From Shimia sp. (GTDB taxonomy: Bacteria; Pseudomonadota; Alphaproteobacteria; Rhodobacterales; Rhodobacteraceae): a stretch of DNA of 64,000 nt. The stretch spans positions 1 through 64,000 of the forward strand of contig JAAENN010000156.1 in the NCBI GenBank assembly GCA_024224295.1, written 5' to 3'. The notes under the pieces were generated by a model, which saw only the letters and a list, made by a program, of their open reading frames with translations, made no database searches and was not told the origin of the DNA. A program made the position numbers and the translations under genes. The stretch's first letter is position 1, and each line of letters begins with the position of its first letter. Below, piece after piece: positions 1 to 9,018 of the stretch.

Positions 1-53
1 ACGCCGTTGCGTCCTCTCTTGCGCCTTGCCCCATCAAGGGCTAACCCTGCCGC

Positions 54-986
54 ATGCAGATCATTCGCGACTATCAGTTTGTGACACCCCAAGATCGTGG
101 CGCCAGCGTCGCGATTGACAATTTTCACCGCGTCCATTCGGGCCACCAATCGGTGATCGACCTTGCCCGCAAAGCCGCGCCCGACGCACCTTTGGGTATT
201 ATGACGTTTGAACCGCACCCGCGTGAATACTTCGCGCCCGACGCCGCCCCTTTCCGATTGGCCAGCGCCGAAACCCGCGCGCACCGATTGGAAAAACTCG
301 GCGTCGACAAGCTTTATGAACTGCCCTTCAACACGGCGCTATCTTCGCTCACCCCCGAAGAATTTGCCCGCGACGTGATCGCAGAGGGCCTCGGCCTCGC
401 CCACGTGGTTGTCGGCGCCGATTTCTGCTTCGGCAAAGGCCGCAAAGGCACCACCGCCGATCTTGTCGCCTTTGGCAACGAATTTGGCTTTGGCGTCACC
501 ATTGCACCTCTCGTGCAAGGCGGAGACGGTCAGGTTTCGTCCACCTCCATCCGCCAAGCTCTCTCCGATGGCCGCCCCCGCAACGCTGCCAGCATGCTGG
601 GCCACTGGCATCGCATCGACGGCCCGGTGATTGGTGGGGAACAACGCGGCCGCGAACTTGGTTTCCCAACCGCCAACATGTCCATCGATGATCTGCACCA
701 ACCCAAATACGGCGTCTATGCCGTGCTGGTCGACGTACTCGACGGGCCGCATCAAGGCAGCTACCACGGCGCCGCCTCGATTGGCACTCGCCCGATGTTT
801 GGCGAAAACAAAGCCAACATCGAAACCTATCTCTTTGATTTCTCAGGTGATCTCTACGGTCACACGCTTTCCGTTGGCCTTGTGGACTACCTGCGACCGG
901 AACTCAAATTCGACAGTCTTGAAGCCCTTATCACCCAAATGGGCGCCGACTGCGACCAAGCCCGCCAAATCCTGAGCGCCCTATGA
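54..986 (+). CDS. ribF: Bifunctional riboflavin kinase / FAD synthetase
   Basis: RibF phosphorylates riboflavin to FMN and adenylates FMN to FAD in the cytoplasm. At 310 aa it has the usual family length. The N-terminal nucleotidyltransferase half shows TFEPHP, VVGADF and SSTSIR motifs; the C-terminal kinase half shows GRELGFPTAN, YGVYA and the ETYLFDF block. The signature usually reading GNFDGVHxGH is here DNFHRVHSGH (residues 22-31): HxGH survives, but the Gly-Asn-Phe-Asp-Gly part is changed at several otherwise conserved positions. FAD synthetase activity is therefore uncertain, while the kinase half looks intact. The stop overlaps the next start by ATGA, suggesting translational coupling. 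Confidence 0.93.
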   Translation: MQIIRDYQFVTPQDRGASVAIDNFHRVHSGHQSVIDLARKAAPDAPLGIMTFEPHPREYFAPDAAPFRLASAETRAHRLEKLGVDKLYELPFNTALSSLTPEEFARDVIAEGLGLAHVVVGADFCFGKGRKGTTADLVAFGNEFGFGVTIAPLVQGGDGQVSSTSIRQALSDGRPRNAASMLGHWHRIDGPVIGGEQRGRELGFPTANMSIDDLHQPKYGVYAVLVDVLDGPHQGSYHGAASIGTRPMFGENKANIETYLFDFSGDLYGHTLSVGLVDYLRPELKFDSLEALITQMGADCDQARQILSAL

Positions 987-1480
987 CCCGCCCGCCATTT
1001 CTGAAAGCCCCCAGAGATCCCATCGCACGCCATGGGTTGGCCAAACGCTTCTGGGAAAAGAAACCACTGACCTCGCTCAACGACAAAGAGTGGGAAGCGC
1101 TCTGTGACGGCTGCGGCAAATGCTGCCTCAACAAGCTCGAGGACGAAGACACCGGTGAGGTCGCCCTGACTCGCGTCGCCTGCCGCCTGCTGGACGACGA
1201 AACCTGCCGCTGCACCCAATACGACATCCGCCACCAGTTTGTGCCGGAATGCATCGTGATGACCCCGCAAAACATCCACGAACACGCCTATTGGCTGCCC
1301 CAAACCTGCGCCTACCGCCTGCTGTGGGAAAAGAAGCCGCTCTATGATTGGCACCCCCTGAACTCTGGCACGCCAGACACGGTGCATGACGCCGGCGTCT
1401 CGGTGCAACATCAAACCGTATCTGAATTCGACACCCCGCTGGAGCAGTGGGAAGACTTTATCATCGAGGAGCCCTCCTAA
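983..1480 (+). CDS. YcgN/UPF0260-type cysteine cluster protein
   Basis: This 165-aa protein matches the YcgN (UPF0260) family, whose members carry a conserved cysteine cluster thought to bind metal or an iron-sulfur cluster; no reaction is firmly assigned. Visible motifs are CDGCGKCC at residues 41-48, then a CRLLDDETCRC segment and a later PQTCAYR block, all typical of the family. It overlaps ribF by ATGA at its start, and its TAA stop shares a base with the ATG of the threonine aldolase gene, so the three genes probably form one transcript. Confidence 0.88.
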   Translation: MTRPPFLKAPRDPIARHGLAKRFWEKKPLTSLNDKEWEALCDGCGKCCLNKLEDEDTGEVALTRVACRLLDDETCRCTQYDIRHQFVPECIVMTPQNIHEHAYWLPQTCAYRLLWEKKPLYDWHPLNSGTPDTVHDAGVSVQHQTVSEFDTPLEQWEDFIIEEPS

Positions 1481-2529
1481 TGCACTTTGCCTCTGACAAC
1501 TCCGGCGCCGCACTGCCCGAGGTCCTCGCCGCCATCACCAAAGCCAACGAAGGCTACGCCATGGGCTATGGCGACGACGTGGAAATGGCGCAGGTCACCA
1601 CCAAAATCCGCGAGATTTTTGAGGCCCCAGAGGCCGCGGTCTATCTGGTCTCCACCGGCACCACCGCAAATTCACTGGCGCTCGCAACCCTTTGTGATCC
1701 TTGGCAAACCATCTTCTGCTCAGAAGTGGCCCACATCCACAAGGACGAGTGCAACGCGCCCGAATTCTACACCGGCGGCGCCAAGCTCACGCTGGCGGCG
1801 GACAAAGACGTCGACAAGATGACACCAGCCTCCTTGCGCGCGGCCATCGAAGGCGAAGAAACCCGCGGTGTGCACGGCCCGCAACGCGGCCCCGTCTCGA
1901 TCACGCAGGTCACAGAATACGGCACGGTCTACACATTGGCCGAACTCACAGCCCTCTGTGATGTCGCCAAATCTTACGACCTGCCCGTACATCTGGACGG
2001 CGCGCGTTTCACCAACGCCATGGTCGCCTTGGGCTGCACGCCTGCCGAAATGACCTGGAAATCCGGCGTCGACGCGGTGAGCTTCGGTGGGACCAAAAAC
2101 GGCTGCATGGGTGTCGAGGCGGTGATCTTCTTTGATCCCAAACACGCCTGGGAATTTGAACTGCGCCGCAAACGCGGCGGCCACCTGTTCTCCAAACACC
2201 GCTACTTGTCCGCGCAAATGCTCGGCTACCTGCAAGACAACGTCTGGATCGAAGCTGCCATCAAAGCCAACGCCAACGCCGCCCATCTCGCCGGCGGTCT
2301 GCGTTCGCTCGGCGCCACCTTCAAATACCCGCCACAGGCCAACATGATGTTTGTCGCCCTGCCCCGCGCCACCCACAAACGCCTGTTTGACGCAGGCGCC
2401 GCCTACCACCTCTGGGACGGCACGCTGGACGGAGACGACCACGAGATGGTCACCGCCCGTTTGGTCTGCGACTGGTCTCTCAACAAAGAGATGATCGACC
2501 AATTCCTCGATCTGGCAGCGGGCAAGTAA
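1480..2529 (+). CDS. Low-specificity L-threonine aldolase family protein
   Basis: A 349-aa PLP-dependent fold type I enzyme of the threonine aldolase (beta-eliminating lyase) family, which cleaves L-threonine or allo-threonine to glycine and acetaldehyde. The start at 1480 is chosen because ATG overlaps the preceding TAA and the protein then begins MHFASDNSG, as family members do. HLDGAR at residues 171-176 supplies the PLP-contacting Asp, and the SFGGTKNG block places the Schiff-base lysine at about K206. Exact stereospecificity cannot be read from sequence. It lies in an apparent ribF operon. Confidence 0.9.
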   Translation: MHFASDNSGAALPEVLAAITKANEGYAMGYGDDVEMAQVTTKIREIFEAPEAAVYLVSTGTTANSLALATLCDPWQTIFCSEVAHIHKDECNAPEFYTGGAKLTLAADKDVDKMTPASLRAAIEGEETRGVHGPQRGPVSITQVTEYGTVYTLAELTALCDVAKSYDLPVHLDGARFTNAMVALGCTPAEMTWKSGVDAVSFGGTKNGCMGVEAVIFFDPKHAWEFELRRKRGGHLFSKHRYLSAQMLGYLQDNVWIEAAIKANANAAHLAGGLRSLGATFKYPPQANMMFVALPRATHKRLFDAGAAYHLWDGTLDGDDHEMVTARLVCDWSLNKEMIDQFLDLAAGK

Positions 2530-2533
2530 TCCA

Positions 2534-2752
2534 ATGAGAGACAGCCTGCGCGCCAAAGCGATTGATATCTGCAACGACAAGATCGCCAAGAAAGGCGAGA
2601 CCGTCGGCCTATCCTTCTATGCCTTCTTTGCCAATAAGAACGACAACCCCGAGCTGCTGATGGAGGCGGCCACATGGTGGATCAAGACGCATGAGCTCGA
2701 TCACTTTGAAAAGGCGGTGAAGGTGCGAGATATGATCTTGGCAGGCGCATAG
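2534..2752 (+). CDS. Small conserved hypothetical protein (possible DUF6500)
   Basis: A 72-aa soluble protein rich in charged and aromatic residues, with no signal peptide, cysteine motif or membrane segment. It looks like the small Rhodobacterales protein annotated as DUF6500, but that match is from memory. It starts four bases after the threonine aldolase stop and ends with TAG just before the convergent broken serine hydrolase, so it is probably the last gene of the ribF transcript. Function unknown. Confidence 0.7.
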   Translation: MRDSLRAKAIDICNDKIAKKGETVGLSFYAFFANKNDNPELLMEAATWWIKTHELDHFEKAVKVRDMILAGA

Positions 2753-2759
2753 GAGCCGC

Positions 2760-3842
2760 TCAAAGCCCCTCCTGCACCAACCAATCATAAGTCGCGCGCA
2801 TTCCGTTCAAAGATTGCGAGCGGCTGCCATACACAAACATCCAAAGCCCGGTGCTTAAATACGAGTTGCCCGTGTAATTCCGCTCGATCAGCACCAAATC
2901 ACGGGCCGCATCAATCATCATAAAGTGCTCTCCGTAGCCATCGGTCCACACTGTGCCATCGGCCTCCTTTAGCCACCAAAGATACCCCGCATGGCTGTAT
3001 TGCCCGTATCCAATATGGTTGTCGCGCAGATCACTATGCGGCGCGGTTGAGAGCGTGATCCAGCTTTCCGGCACAACCTGCTGTCCCCGCGACACGCCCC
3101 CTTGCGCCACCATCATGCCAATCCGCGCAAAATCCCGTGCGCTCATATAGGTGTGGTAATGCGGGTGTTGCGTGTCCGTGCTGGGCATAAACCACGGGTC
3201 GCCCATGATCACATTCTCTGCCTAAAAATCCTGCATTCCCAAGGGCTTTGCCAGAAACTCTTCCATAAAGGCGCCAATCTCATAGCCGGTTTCCTGCACA
3301 AAGATTGTGCCAAGCGCGTTGGTATCAAAGTTGTTGGCAAAGAAGTACGCGCCGGGCTGAAAGCTGTCCCTCTGCGGCCGATCGGTGATCTGCGCGTCAT
3401 GTTCTCCGGCGGCGGGCAAAAACACCCCAGACCGAAACATCAACAGATCGCGTATCGTCGCCGTTTTTTCCTGCGCGGTCAGTGGAATGGTCTCATCTAT
3501 GCCCAACTCAGCCAGCGTTTTATTTAGATCAATCAGCCCCTTATCCACCGCAATGCCATACATCAGGCTCATGATGGATTTGCGCATCGAGTGCGTGTTC
3601 ATGATCAGATCAGTGGGACCATCGACAAAAATGACATCGCCCTTGTGCAAGATCATCCGCGCCCGCTTGCGATCATCCGGCCCCGGCGCAGGCCAAAGCG
3701 ATTCAATCTGGGAGGTGTCGAAATCCGCAAAATTATGTGCGGTTTGTGGCTCCGGTGAAGGGTTCCACACGCGCGGCACAGTGGCAAAGGCACACACCGT
3801 CACAGTCAGAGCTGCCACAACAAAAAAGAACCACTTAAGCAT
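2760..3842 (-). pseudogene. Serine hydrolase (beta-lactamase/S12 family), interrupted by an in-frame amber codon
   Basis: Read through, this is a 360-codon class C beta-lactamase-like hydrolase with an N-terminal hydrophobic signal or anchor (residues 1-22) and the nucleophile motif SMRK (S85, K88). A single TAG at 3222-3224 (codon 207) interrupts it right after GMQDF, and the same frame resumes with typical family sequence (MSARDFARIG, GYLWW). The motif that usually carries the catalytic Tyr (YNN in relatives) reads ANN here, so the enzyme may already be inactive. Both halves keep good coding character, so the lesion is recent or a sequencing error. The 3' end converges on the 72-aa gene. 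Confidence 0.85.
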
Positions 3843-4042
3843 TACGTGTGTCCAACTGAATTATCCGCAACCCAAGGTAGCCAGCCGCTGATACAAACAA
3901 CAAGGCATTTTTGAGCATCTTCTCCGCCGGCCACGGGGTGGGCGCTTCGCTTCTTAGCCCCTCGGTTCGTGCGCGGGGGCATTGCGCCAACCCGGAGAAT
4001 GATACAATCTAAATCCGTCTTAGATGCGGGTACCATGAAAAA

Positions 4043-4729
4043 ATGCATTCAATGTTCGCGGCTTTGGTTGCAGGCTTATTTTTACTCCCGAGTGCGCTTT
4101 TTGCCGAATTCGAAAATTGTGGAATACAATATAAGAAATTGAACTGGGTTGGGCGGCAGGTCGATAAGTTCACGATGATTATTTCTCCTGTGAAATCAGG
4201 TGAAGTGACCGTTTTTGATCGTGCGCAGTTACACTGCAACGGCAACAACGTTTCAGGCGAACTAAGCGTCCACATCTCGCGGTCGAAAAGCACTGAGATT
4301 AAGCAGCTAGACGCAACTCTCAAGCGACATGGGTTTAAATTTGAGCCTGAATACTCCGGCTCACGAATTGCTTTTCCGCCCGACTGGAACTCCGATGATC
4401 AGGGGCGCCACGATGCAATTGCTTGTCTATCCATGAAAAATGAGTTCTTCTTGGACCAACTCGGACATCAGACCTTTTGTGGCGCGTCTGGTGTGGCGAT
4501 TGCTTTCGAGTTTTTGCCCTCCCGAAGAAACGAAAGCTACGTATGCTCCATAGTTGCAAAGTTTCACTCACATAACGCCTACGTCTGGATCTTGGCTTCA
4601 CAAGTGGAGCAAGCGGCATGCAGCAAAATGACGAAGCATGAGTTTTTCTCACACGTCACAGATACCCTCCGGCTATTTCGCTTTTTAGACGCGCGATACG
4701 GAGCAGAAACACTATCGCTCAACGAGTAA
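4043..4729 (+). CDS. Orphan secreted protein
   Basis: A 228-aa protein not recognised as any family. Residues 1-21 form a clear signal peptide ending near LFAEF, so the product is probably periplasmic or secreted. The mature part is rich in aromatic residues and holds several cysteines that could pair as disulfides. Codon use is more AT-rich than in flanking genes, as in the other orphan secreted genes at 40940 and 52038, which hints at accessory origin. It stands alone: about 200 nt separate it from the divergent broken hydrolase, and it converges on the alpha/beta hydrolase. Confidence 0.65.
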   Translation: MHSMFAALVAGLFLLPSALFAEFENCGIQYKKLNWVGRQVDKFTMIISPVKSGEVTVFDRAQLHCNGNNVSGELSVHISRSKSTEIKQLDATLKRHGFKFEPEYSGSRIAFPPDWNSDDQGRHDAIACLSMKNEFFLDQLGHQTFCGASGVAIAFEFLPSRRNESYVCSIVAKFHSHNAYVWILASQVEQAACSKMTKHEFFSHVTDTLRLFRFLDARYGAETLSLNE

Positions 4730-4758
4730 ACAGGCCGAAGTTGCTCTCTTCCCAAAAG

Positions 4759-5565
4759 CTAGACAGCCACGTCGGAAACCATCCGCCGCACCTCAGCCGC
4801 CACAACATCCGCGTGGGTAATCGCGCCCATATGCCCTGCACCAGCCACGGTCACCCGCCGCCCATTCTGCACCGCACTGGCAACCCCATCACAGACCGGT
4901 TTCATGATCGCAGGGCTCTCCGCCCCGTCCATCACCACCACCGGCACGGCAATCTCGCCCAATCGCGGCATGATGTTGCCAACGTCCTCCAGCACATCCT
5001 GCTGAGAGGCCACCACAAACGGCACCTGTCGCGTGAACGTCGCGCGGGTCTCTTCCGGCAGCGCCTCCCAAGGCGTGCCGTCGCCCCATTCCTCAACAAA
5101 CATGCGCACCGCCGCCTCGGGATCACCCGCGTCGTTTAAGGCAAACACCTGCCCCATATGCGCATCGTTCTTGGCCACTTCCTCCGGTGCGGCATCTTTG
5201 GCCGCCAGCATTGTCACCGGCTCAAACAACGATAAAGACCGCACCAGATCCGGCCGTTCAATTGCCAGCCGCAACCCCAGAAGACCGCCATAAGAATGTC
5301 CAATCACATCCACCGGCCCGTCCAGCCGCGCCAGAATGGCTTCGAGCATTATCTGCCCGGTCAACGTGCCCGGCACATAGTCTGCACTGCGCCCATGGCC
5401 CGGCATGTCCGGCGCCTCAATCGTCAACAGATCGTCCAGCGCCGCGCCAATGCCGCGAAAGGCACCCGAATGCCCAAGATTGCAATGCAGCGCCAACGCC
5501 GCACGCGGCCCTTGCCCCAACACGCGCCAATGCATGTCAGGCGTCTTTCTGGTGTCCAATGCCAT
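4759..5565 (-). CDS. Alpha/beta-fold hydrolase
   Basis: A 268-aa cytoplasmic alpha/beta hydrolase with nucleophile elbow GHSYGG (S91 with the start used here), an upstream DMPGHGRS oxyanion-region motif and a C-terminal AGAGHMG histidine. Substrate is unknown; esterase or C-C hydrolase roles are possible. The start at 5565 is preferred over longer in-frame starts because it lies 16 nt after the upstream stop and has an AGGGAC-like ribosome site, whereas longer forms overlap the isomerase gene. It is probably co-transcribed with that DsbA-fold isomerase, a pairing that suggests aromatic or glutathione-linked catabolism. Confidence 0.85.
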   Translation of the reverse strand: MALDTRKTPDMHWRVLGQGPRAALALHCNLGHSGAFRGIGAALDDLLTIEAPDMPGHGRSADYVPGTLTGQIMLEAILARLDGPVDVIGHSYGGLLGLRLAIERPDLVRSLSLFEPVTMLAAKDAAPEEVAKNDAHMGQVFALNDAGDPEAAVRMFVEEWGDGTPWEALPEETRATFTRQVPFVVASQQDVLEDVGNIMPRLGEIAVPVVVMDGAESPAIMKPVCDGVASAVQNGRRVTVAGAGHMGAITHADVVAAEVRRMVSDVAV

Positions 5566-5581
5566 GGTCCCTAAAGTGTCC

Positions 5582-6181
5582 TTACAATTCACCCGCCAAA
5601 TGCGCGTCCAAATCATCCAACCGATCCTGTCCCCAGAACCGCGCCCCATCATCGGTCACATAAAACGGCGCGCCAAAGGCCCCCGCTTCCACCGCCTCAT
5701 CCAAATTGCGGGCATAAGTCTCCGCCCCCACCAGCAACCCACTGTCCGCCAGCGCCGGATCAAACCCAGCCTCCACCAGACACGCGCGGATCACATCATC
5801 CTGCGCAATGTCCTTCTCCTCAGCCCAGCACGCCCGTGTGAACCCATGCGCCAACGCGCCCAGATCCCCACCGCCGGCATTGGCCGCCGCGATGAAAGCA
5901 TACGAAGATGGCGCCATATTGGTCGGCCAATGCGCTGGCTTCAGATTGAACTCCATACCCAGCTTCTTAGCCTGCCGCACCAATTCCTGCGCGCGGTATT
6001 CCTGACGGCTGACGTGGCGGTGTTTGGGTGGCGTGCCCCCCGTGCGGCCAAACAGCGCCACAATATCAAGCGGCTTATAGACAATCTCAGCCCCGTGTTT
6101 GGCCGCAATCGCCTCCAACCGGGTGCCTGCAAGATAGGTATACGGAGAAATTGTCGAGAAATAATAGGTGATCGTGGCCAT
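5582..6181 (-). CDS. 2-hydroxychromene-2-carboxylate isomerase family protein (DsbA/GST-kappa fold)
   Basis: A 199-aa thioredoxin-fold protein of the HCCA isomerase / GST kappa family. It opens with the strand-turn YYFSTISPYTYLAG, where the serine region activates glutathione, and has the family cis-proline stretch GAFGAPFYV near residue 165. Known members isomerise 2-hydroxychromene-2-carboxylate in naphthalene degradation, but many genomic homologues have other, unknown substrates; no aromatic pathway genes are nearby. It is the first gene of a two-gene unit with the alpha/beta hydrolase and diverges from prs. Confidence 0.87.
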   Translation of the reverse strand: MATITYYFSTISPYTYLAGTRLEAIAAKHGAEIVYKPLDIVALFGRTGGTPPKHRHVSRQEYRAQELVRQAKKLGMEFNLKPAHWPTNMAPSSYAFIAAANAGGGDLGALAHGFTRACWAEEKDIAQDDVIRACLVEAGFDPALADSGLLVGAETYARNLDEAVEAGAFGAPFYVTDDGARFWGQDRLDDLDAHLAGEL

Positions 6182-6288
6182 TTATGCCTCCCTGATGGCG
6201 CGCTTAGCTTTGCGAGACGTTAGGGCCATGTTAAGGCGAGTGCAACGTCACGAATCTGTCACCAAAGCCACCTGGGGATTACCGCGCT

Positions 6289-7305
6289 ATGGCCACCATT
6301 CTTGAACCAAAACTGATCACTGGCAATGCCAACAAACCGCTTGCCAGCGCCATCGCGCGCCGCATGTCGATGCACCGGGGCAGCAACGTCAACCTGATCG
6401 ACGCGCGTGTGGAGCGCTTCAACGACGCCGAAATTTTTGTCGAAGTGTATGACAACGTGCGCGGCGAAGACATGTTCATCATCCAGTCAACGTCCAATCC
6501 GGCAAACGACAACCTGATGGAATTGCTGATCATGTCCGATGCCCTGCGGCGCTCATCGGCCAGCCGCATCACCGCTGTGATCCCCTACTTCGGTTACGCC
6601 CGCCAGGATCGCCGCACCAAGGCCCGCACGCCCATCACCGCCAAACTGGTCGCCAACATGATGGTCGAAGCTGGCATCGAACGCATCCTGACCATGGATC
6701 TGCACGCCGCCCAAATCCAAGGCTTCTTCGACATTCCAGTCGACAACCTCTACGCCTCCCCGGTGTTTGCGCTCGACATCATGTCCCAGTTCAAAGGCCA
6801 GCTCGAGGACGTGATGGTCATCTCTCCAGATGTCGGCGGCGTCGCACGTGCCCGCGAGCTGGCAAAACGCATCAACGCCCCACTGGCCATCGTGGACAAG
6901 CGCCGCGAGAAGCCTGGCGAGATTGCTGAGATGACCGTGATCGGCAATGTTGAAGGCAAGAAATGTATCATCGTGGACGACATCTGCGACACCGCCGGCA
7001 CACTCTGCAAGGCCGCCGAAGTCCTGATCGAGCACGGCGCAACCGAGGTGCACAGCTATATTTCCCACGGTGTGTTGTCCGGCCCGGCGATTGAGCGCAT
7101 CACCAACTCCGTGATGAAGTCGCTGGTCATCACCGACAGCATCGAGCCCACCGAGGCCGTCAAAGGTGCTGCCAACATCCGCATCGTGCCCACCGCCCCG
7201 ATGTTTGCTCAGGCGATCCTGAACACATCCAACGGCACCTCTGTGTCTTCGCTGTTTGAAACCGAGACACTTGAGCCTGCTTACGAAGGCCTGTTTAAAA
7301 CCTAG
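6289..7305 (+). CDS. prs: Ribose-phosphate pyrophosphokinase
   Basis: Makes PRPP from ribose 5-phosphate and ATP, feeding purine, pyrimidine, histidine, tryptophan and NAD synthesis. The 338-aa sequence has the flexible-loop region [12 protein letters not shown], the metal-binding [12 protein letters not shown] segment, the regulatory-loop lysine-arginine DKRREKPG, and the PRPP-binding loop [10 protein letters not shown]. It is a single-gene unit with its own start region facing the isomerase gene and a strong terminator just after the TAG stop. Confidence 0.97.
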   Translation: MATILEPKLITGNANKPLASAIARRMSMHRGSNVNLIDARVERFNDAEIFVEVYDNVRGEDMFIIQSTSNPANDNLMELLIMSDALRRSSASRITAVIPYFGYARQDRRTKARTPITAKLVANMMVEAGIERILTMDLHAAQIQGFFDIPVDNLYASPVFALDIMSQFKGQLEDVMVISPDVGGVARARELAKRINAPLAIVDKRREKPGEIAEMTVIGNVEGKKCIIVDDICDTAGTLCKAAEVLIEHGATEVHSYISHGVLSGPAIERITNSVMKSLVITDSIEPTEAVKGAANIRIVPTAPMFAQAILNTSNGTSVSSLFETETLEPAYEGLFKT

Positions 7306-7328
7306 GCGCGCACCACAAAAACAAAACG

Positions 7329-7360
7329 AGCCCGGTCAATTTGGCCGGGCTTTCTTTTTT
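7329..7360 (+). terminator. Rho-independent terminator of prs
   Basis: AGCCCGG at 7329-7335 pairs with CCGGGCT at 7345-7351 around a short AT-rich loop, followed by a T-rich run to 7360. Confidence 0.9.
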
Positions 7361-7680
7361 CTACTCATACTGTAGGTCGCCGGAAACAATTCTTTGCTGG
7401 CTGGGCCGCGTACCTGCGCCAGTCTCAAAACGGGGGCAGATACTGCGCCCGCTCTTCTGAGCTACCCAAGTGCGAATCTCCTTACCGCTGACAGTGAGAC
7501 GCCTGGTAAGATCGCGAAAATTGCCCTCAAAAAACCCAACCAATTTTCTCACAAGGTAGAACCCATCTCTTGCCTAATATCCTTAGGGTTGATTTTCACA
7601 CGCCAACACACGCAATGAGCTTGATAGCGCCATCAATTTGCGCCTAGGCGGCTGCAGTTTCCGCCTACAGGATTTCCCAC
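7361..7680. other. Gene-free interval between prs and the MFS gene
   Basis: No convincing gene on either strand; short open frames lack ribosome sites and family features. The interval holds a compact inverted repeat (CGGGGGCAG at 7431-7439 against CTGCGCCCG at 7443-7451, one mismatch) followed at once by GCTC/GAGC (7451-7454 and 7459-7462). On the minus strand this faintly recalls a tRNA D-arm, but no acceptor stem or T-loop is present. The MFS promoter probably lies in the 3' part. Confidence 0.5.
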
Positions 7681-8877
7681 ATGACCCCGACACTGTCCCC
7701 TCGGACCGTGCGCCTCATTATGGCGCTGTTCTTTTTGCATCCGTTTGCCCTTGGCGGCTGGTTTGCGCAAATTCCTCTGGTGCAGGCCAATCTGGACCTA
7801 AGCAACGCGCAGCTCGCTCTAGCGCTGCTTGGTATGCCCGTGGCGTTTGTCACCATGTCCAAATTGGCCGCCAAAGTGGTCGGCCGCTGGGGCGCGCCAT
7901 TTGTCTTTATCACAGTCTTTCCACTACAAACCGCAACCGCGCTGTTCCCGCTTTACGCCATCAGCCAACTAACGCTCTTTATGGCGCTGGTGATCTTTGG
8001 GAGCGCCGTCGCCTTTCTCAGCGTCGCCTTGAATGTCTATGCGGGACAATATGAACAAGCCTCCGGCACCTCCGTCATGAACCGCTGCCATGGGTTTTGG
8101 GCGCTTGGCCTGATGGTTGGGTCTCTCCTAGCCGCCACCTTTGCCCAACCTCTTTCGCCTGAACTCCTTATCCTGGTCCTTGCGGCTAGCTCCGCCGCCT
8201 TAGCAATGTGGTCCGCACGTTATTTGCCCAATCTCAAACCTCAGACCAGCCAGGATCCACAAAAATCTCCACGCCGCAAATTACGCGACTACCCAACCGC
8301 GCTCTTCCTCATCGTGCTCTTTGTGGTTTCTGTCACAATGGCCGAAGGCGCCATGACCAATTGGGTCGCTGTCTACATGGCAGAGCGCCTGCCTGAAGGT
8401 GCGACCACCGCAGGCCTTGCCATCACGGTCTATTCCGGGTCGCTCGCCCTTGGTCGGTTTGTCGGCGACTTTCTGAAAGTGCGCATTGGTGCGGCAAACC
8501 TCGCGCGTTTGACCGTCGGAATCGCCATTGCTGGCATACTGCTTTTGGTCGCACCACTGCCGCCTTTCGTCGCCTTTGCTGGCTTTGCTTGTGTCGGCCT
8601 TGGCGTGTCCGTTGGTTTCCCTCTGGCCGTCTCTGCTGCTGCGGCGCTGGAAGACGCCCATGACGCGGACAACATCGCCTTCCTGTCGATTATCGCTGTG
8701 GGCAGCAACGTTATCGCCCCACCTATCATCGGCCTACTTGCCGATAGCATTGGTATGACCCTCGCCCTCACCGCCCTGCTGCCCGGTCTGTGCCTCAGCC
8801 TGGTGATGGCGCGTCACCTCTCTGCCAGCGCGCTGCGCCAGGCTCCCGCGCAGCATAACCAAGTCGAAGCGACCTAA
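7681..8877 (+). CDS. MFS transporter (FucP/YbjJ-like)
   Basis: A 398-aa inner-membrane protein with about twelve hydrophobic segments in two halves, split by a charged cytoplasmic loop near residues 185-205. The NRCHGFWALG motif after TM4 and the overall pattern match the YbjJ/FucP-like branch of the major facilitator superfamily, which moves sugars or small metabolites with protons; the substrate cannot be assigned. It is monocistronic, with a 13-bp hairpin immediately downstream. Confidence 0.87.
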   Translation: MTPTLSPRTVRLIMALFFLHPFALGGWFAQIPLVQANLDLSNAQLALALLGMPVAFVTMSKLAAKVVGRWGAPFVFITVFPLQTATALFPLYAISQLTLFMALVIFGSAVAFLSVALNVYAGQYEQASGTSVMNRCHGFWALGLMVGSLLAATFAQPLSPELLILVLAASSAALAMWSARYLPNLKPQTSQDPQKSPRRKLRDYPTALFLIVLFVVSVTMAEGAMTNWVAVYMAERLPEGATTAGLAITVYSGSLALGRFVGDFLKVRIGAANLARLTVGIAIAGILLLVAPLPPFVAFAGFACVGLGVSVGFPLAVSAAAALEDAHDADNIAFLSIIAVGSNVIAPPIIGLLADSIGMTLALTALLPGLCLSLVMARHLSASALRQAPAQHNQVEAT

Positions 8878-8883
8878 AACAAC

Positions 8884-8923
8884 AATGCGCCGATCGCTCA
8901 CGAGGACGATCGGCGCATTTTGT
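8884..8923 (+). terminator. Terminator hairpin after the MFS gene
   Basis: A perfect 13-bp stem (8884-8896 with 8907-8919) and 10-nt loop, followed by a short T stretch. It could also serve the convergent Uup-like gene. Confidence 0.82.
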
Positions 8924-9018
8924 CAACAAACGGCAAAGCCACCGTCCAAAGCAACATATTCAAAATCCACAGACAGTCGCGAAACAGTCGCAATACCGAC
9001 GTGATACTGACCTTAGAT

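Noticed and set aside
7380-7470. A tRNA-like minus-strand segment with GGGTAGCTCAG.
   Set aside because: No acceptor stem, T-loop or proper anticodon loop.
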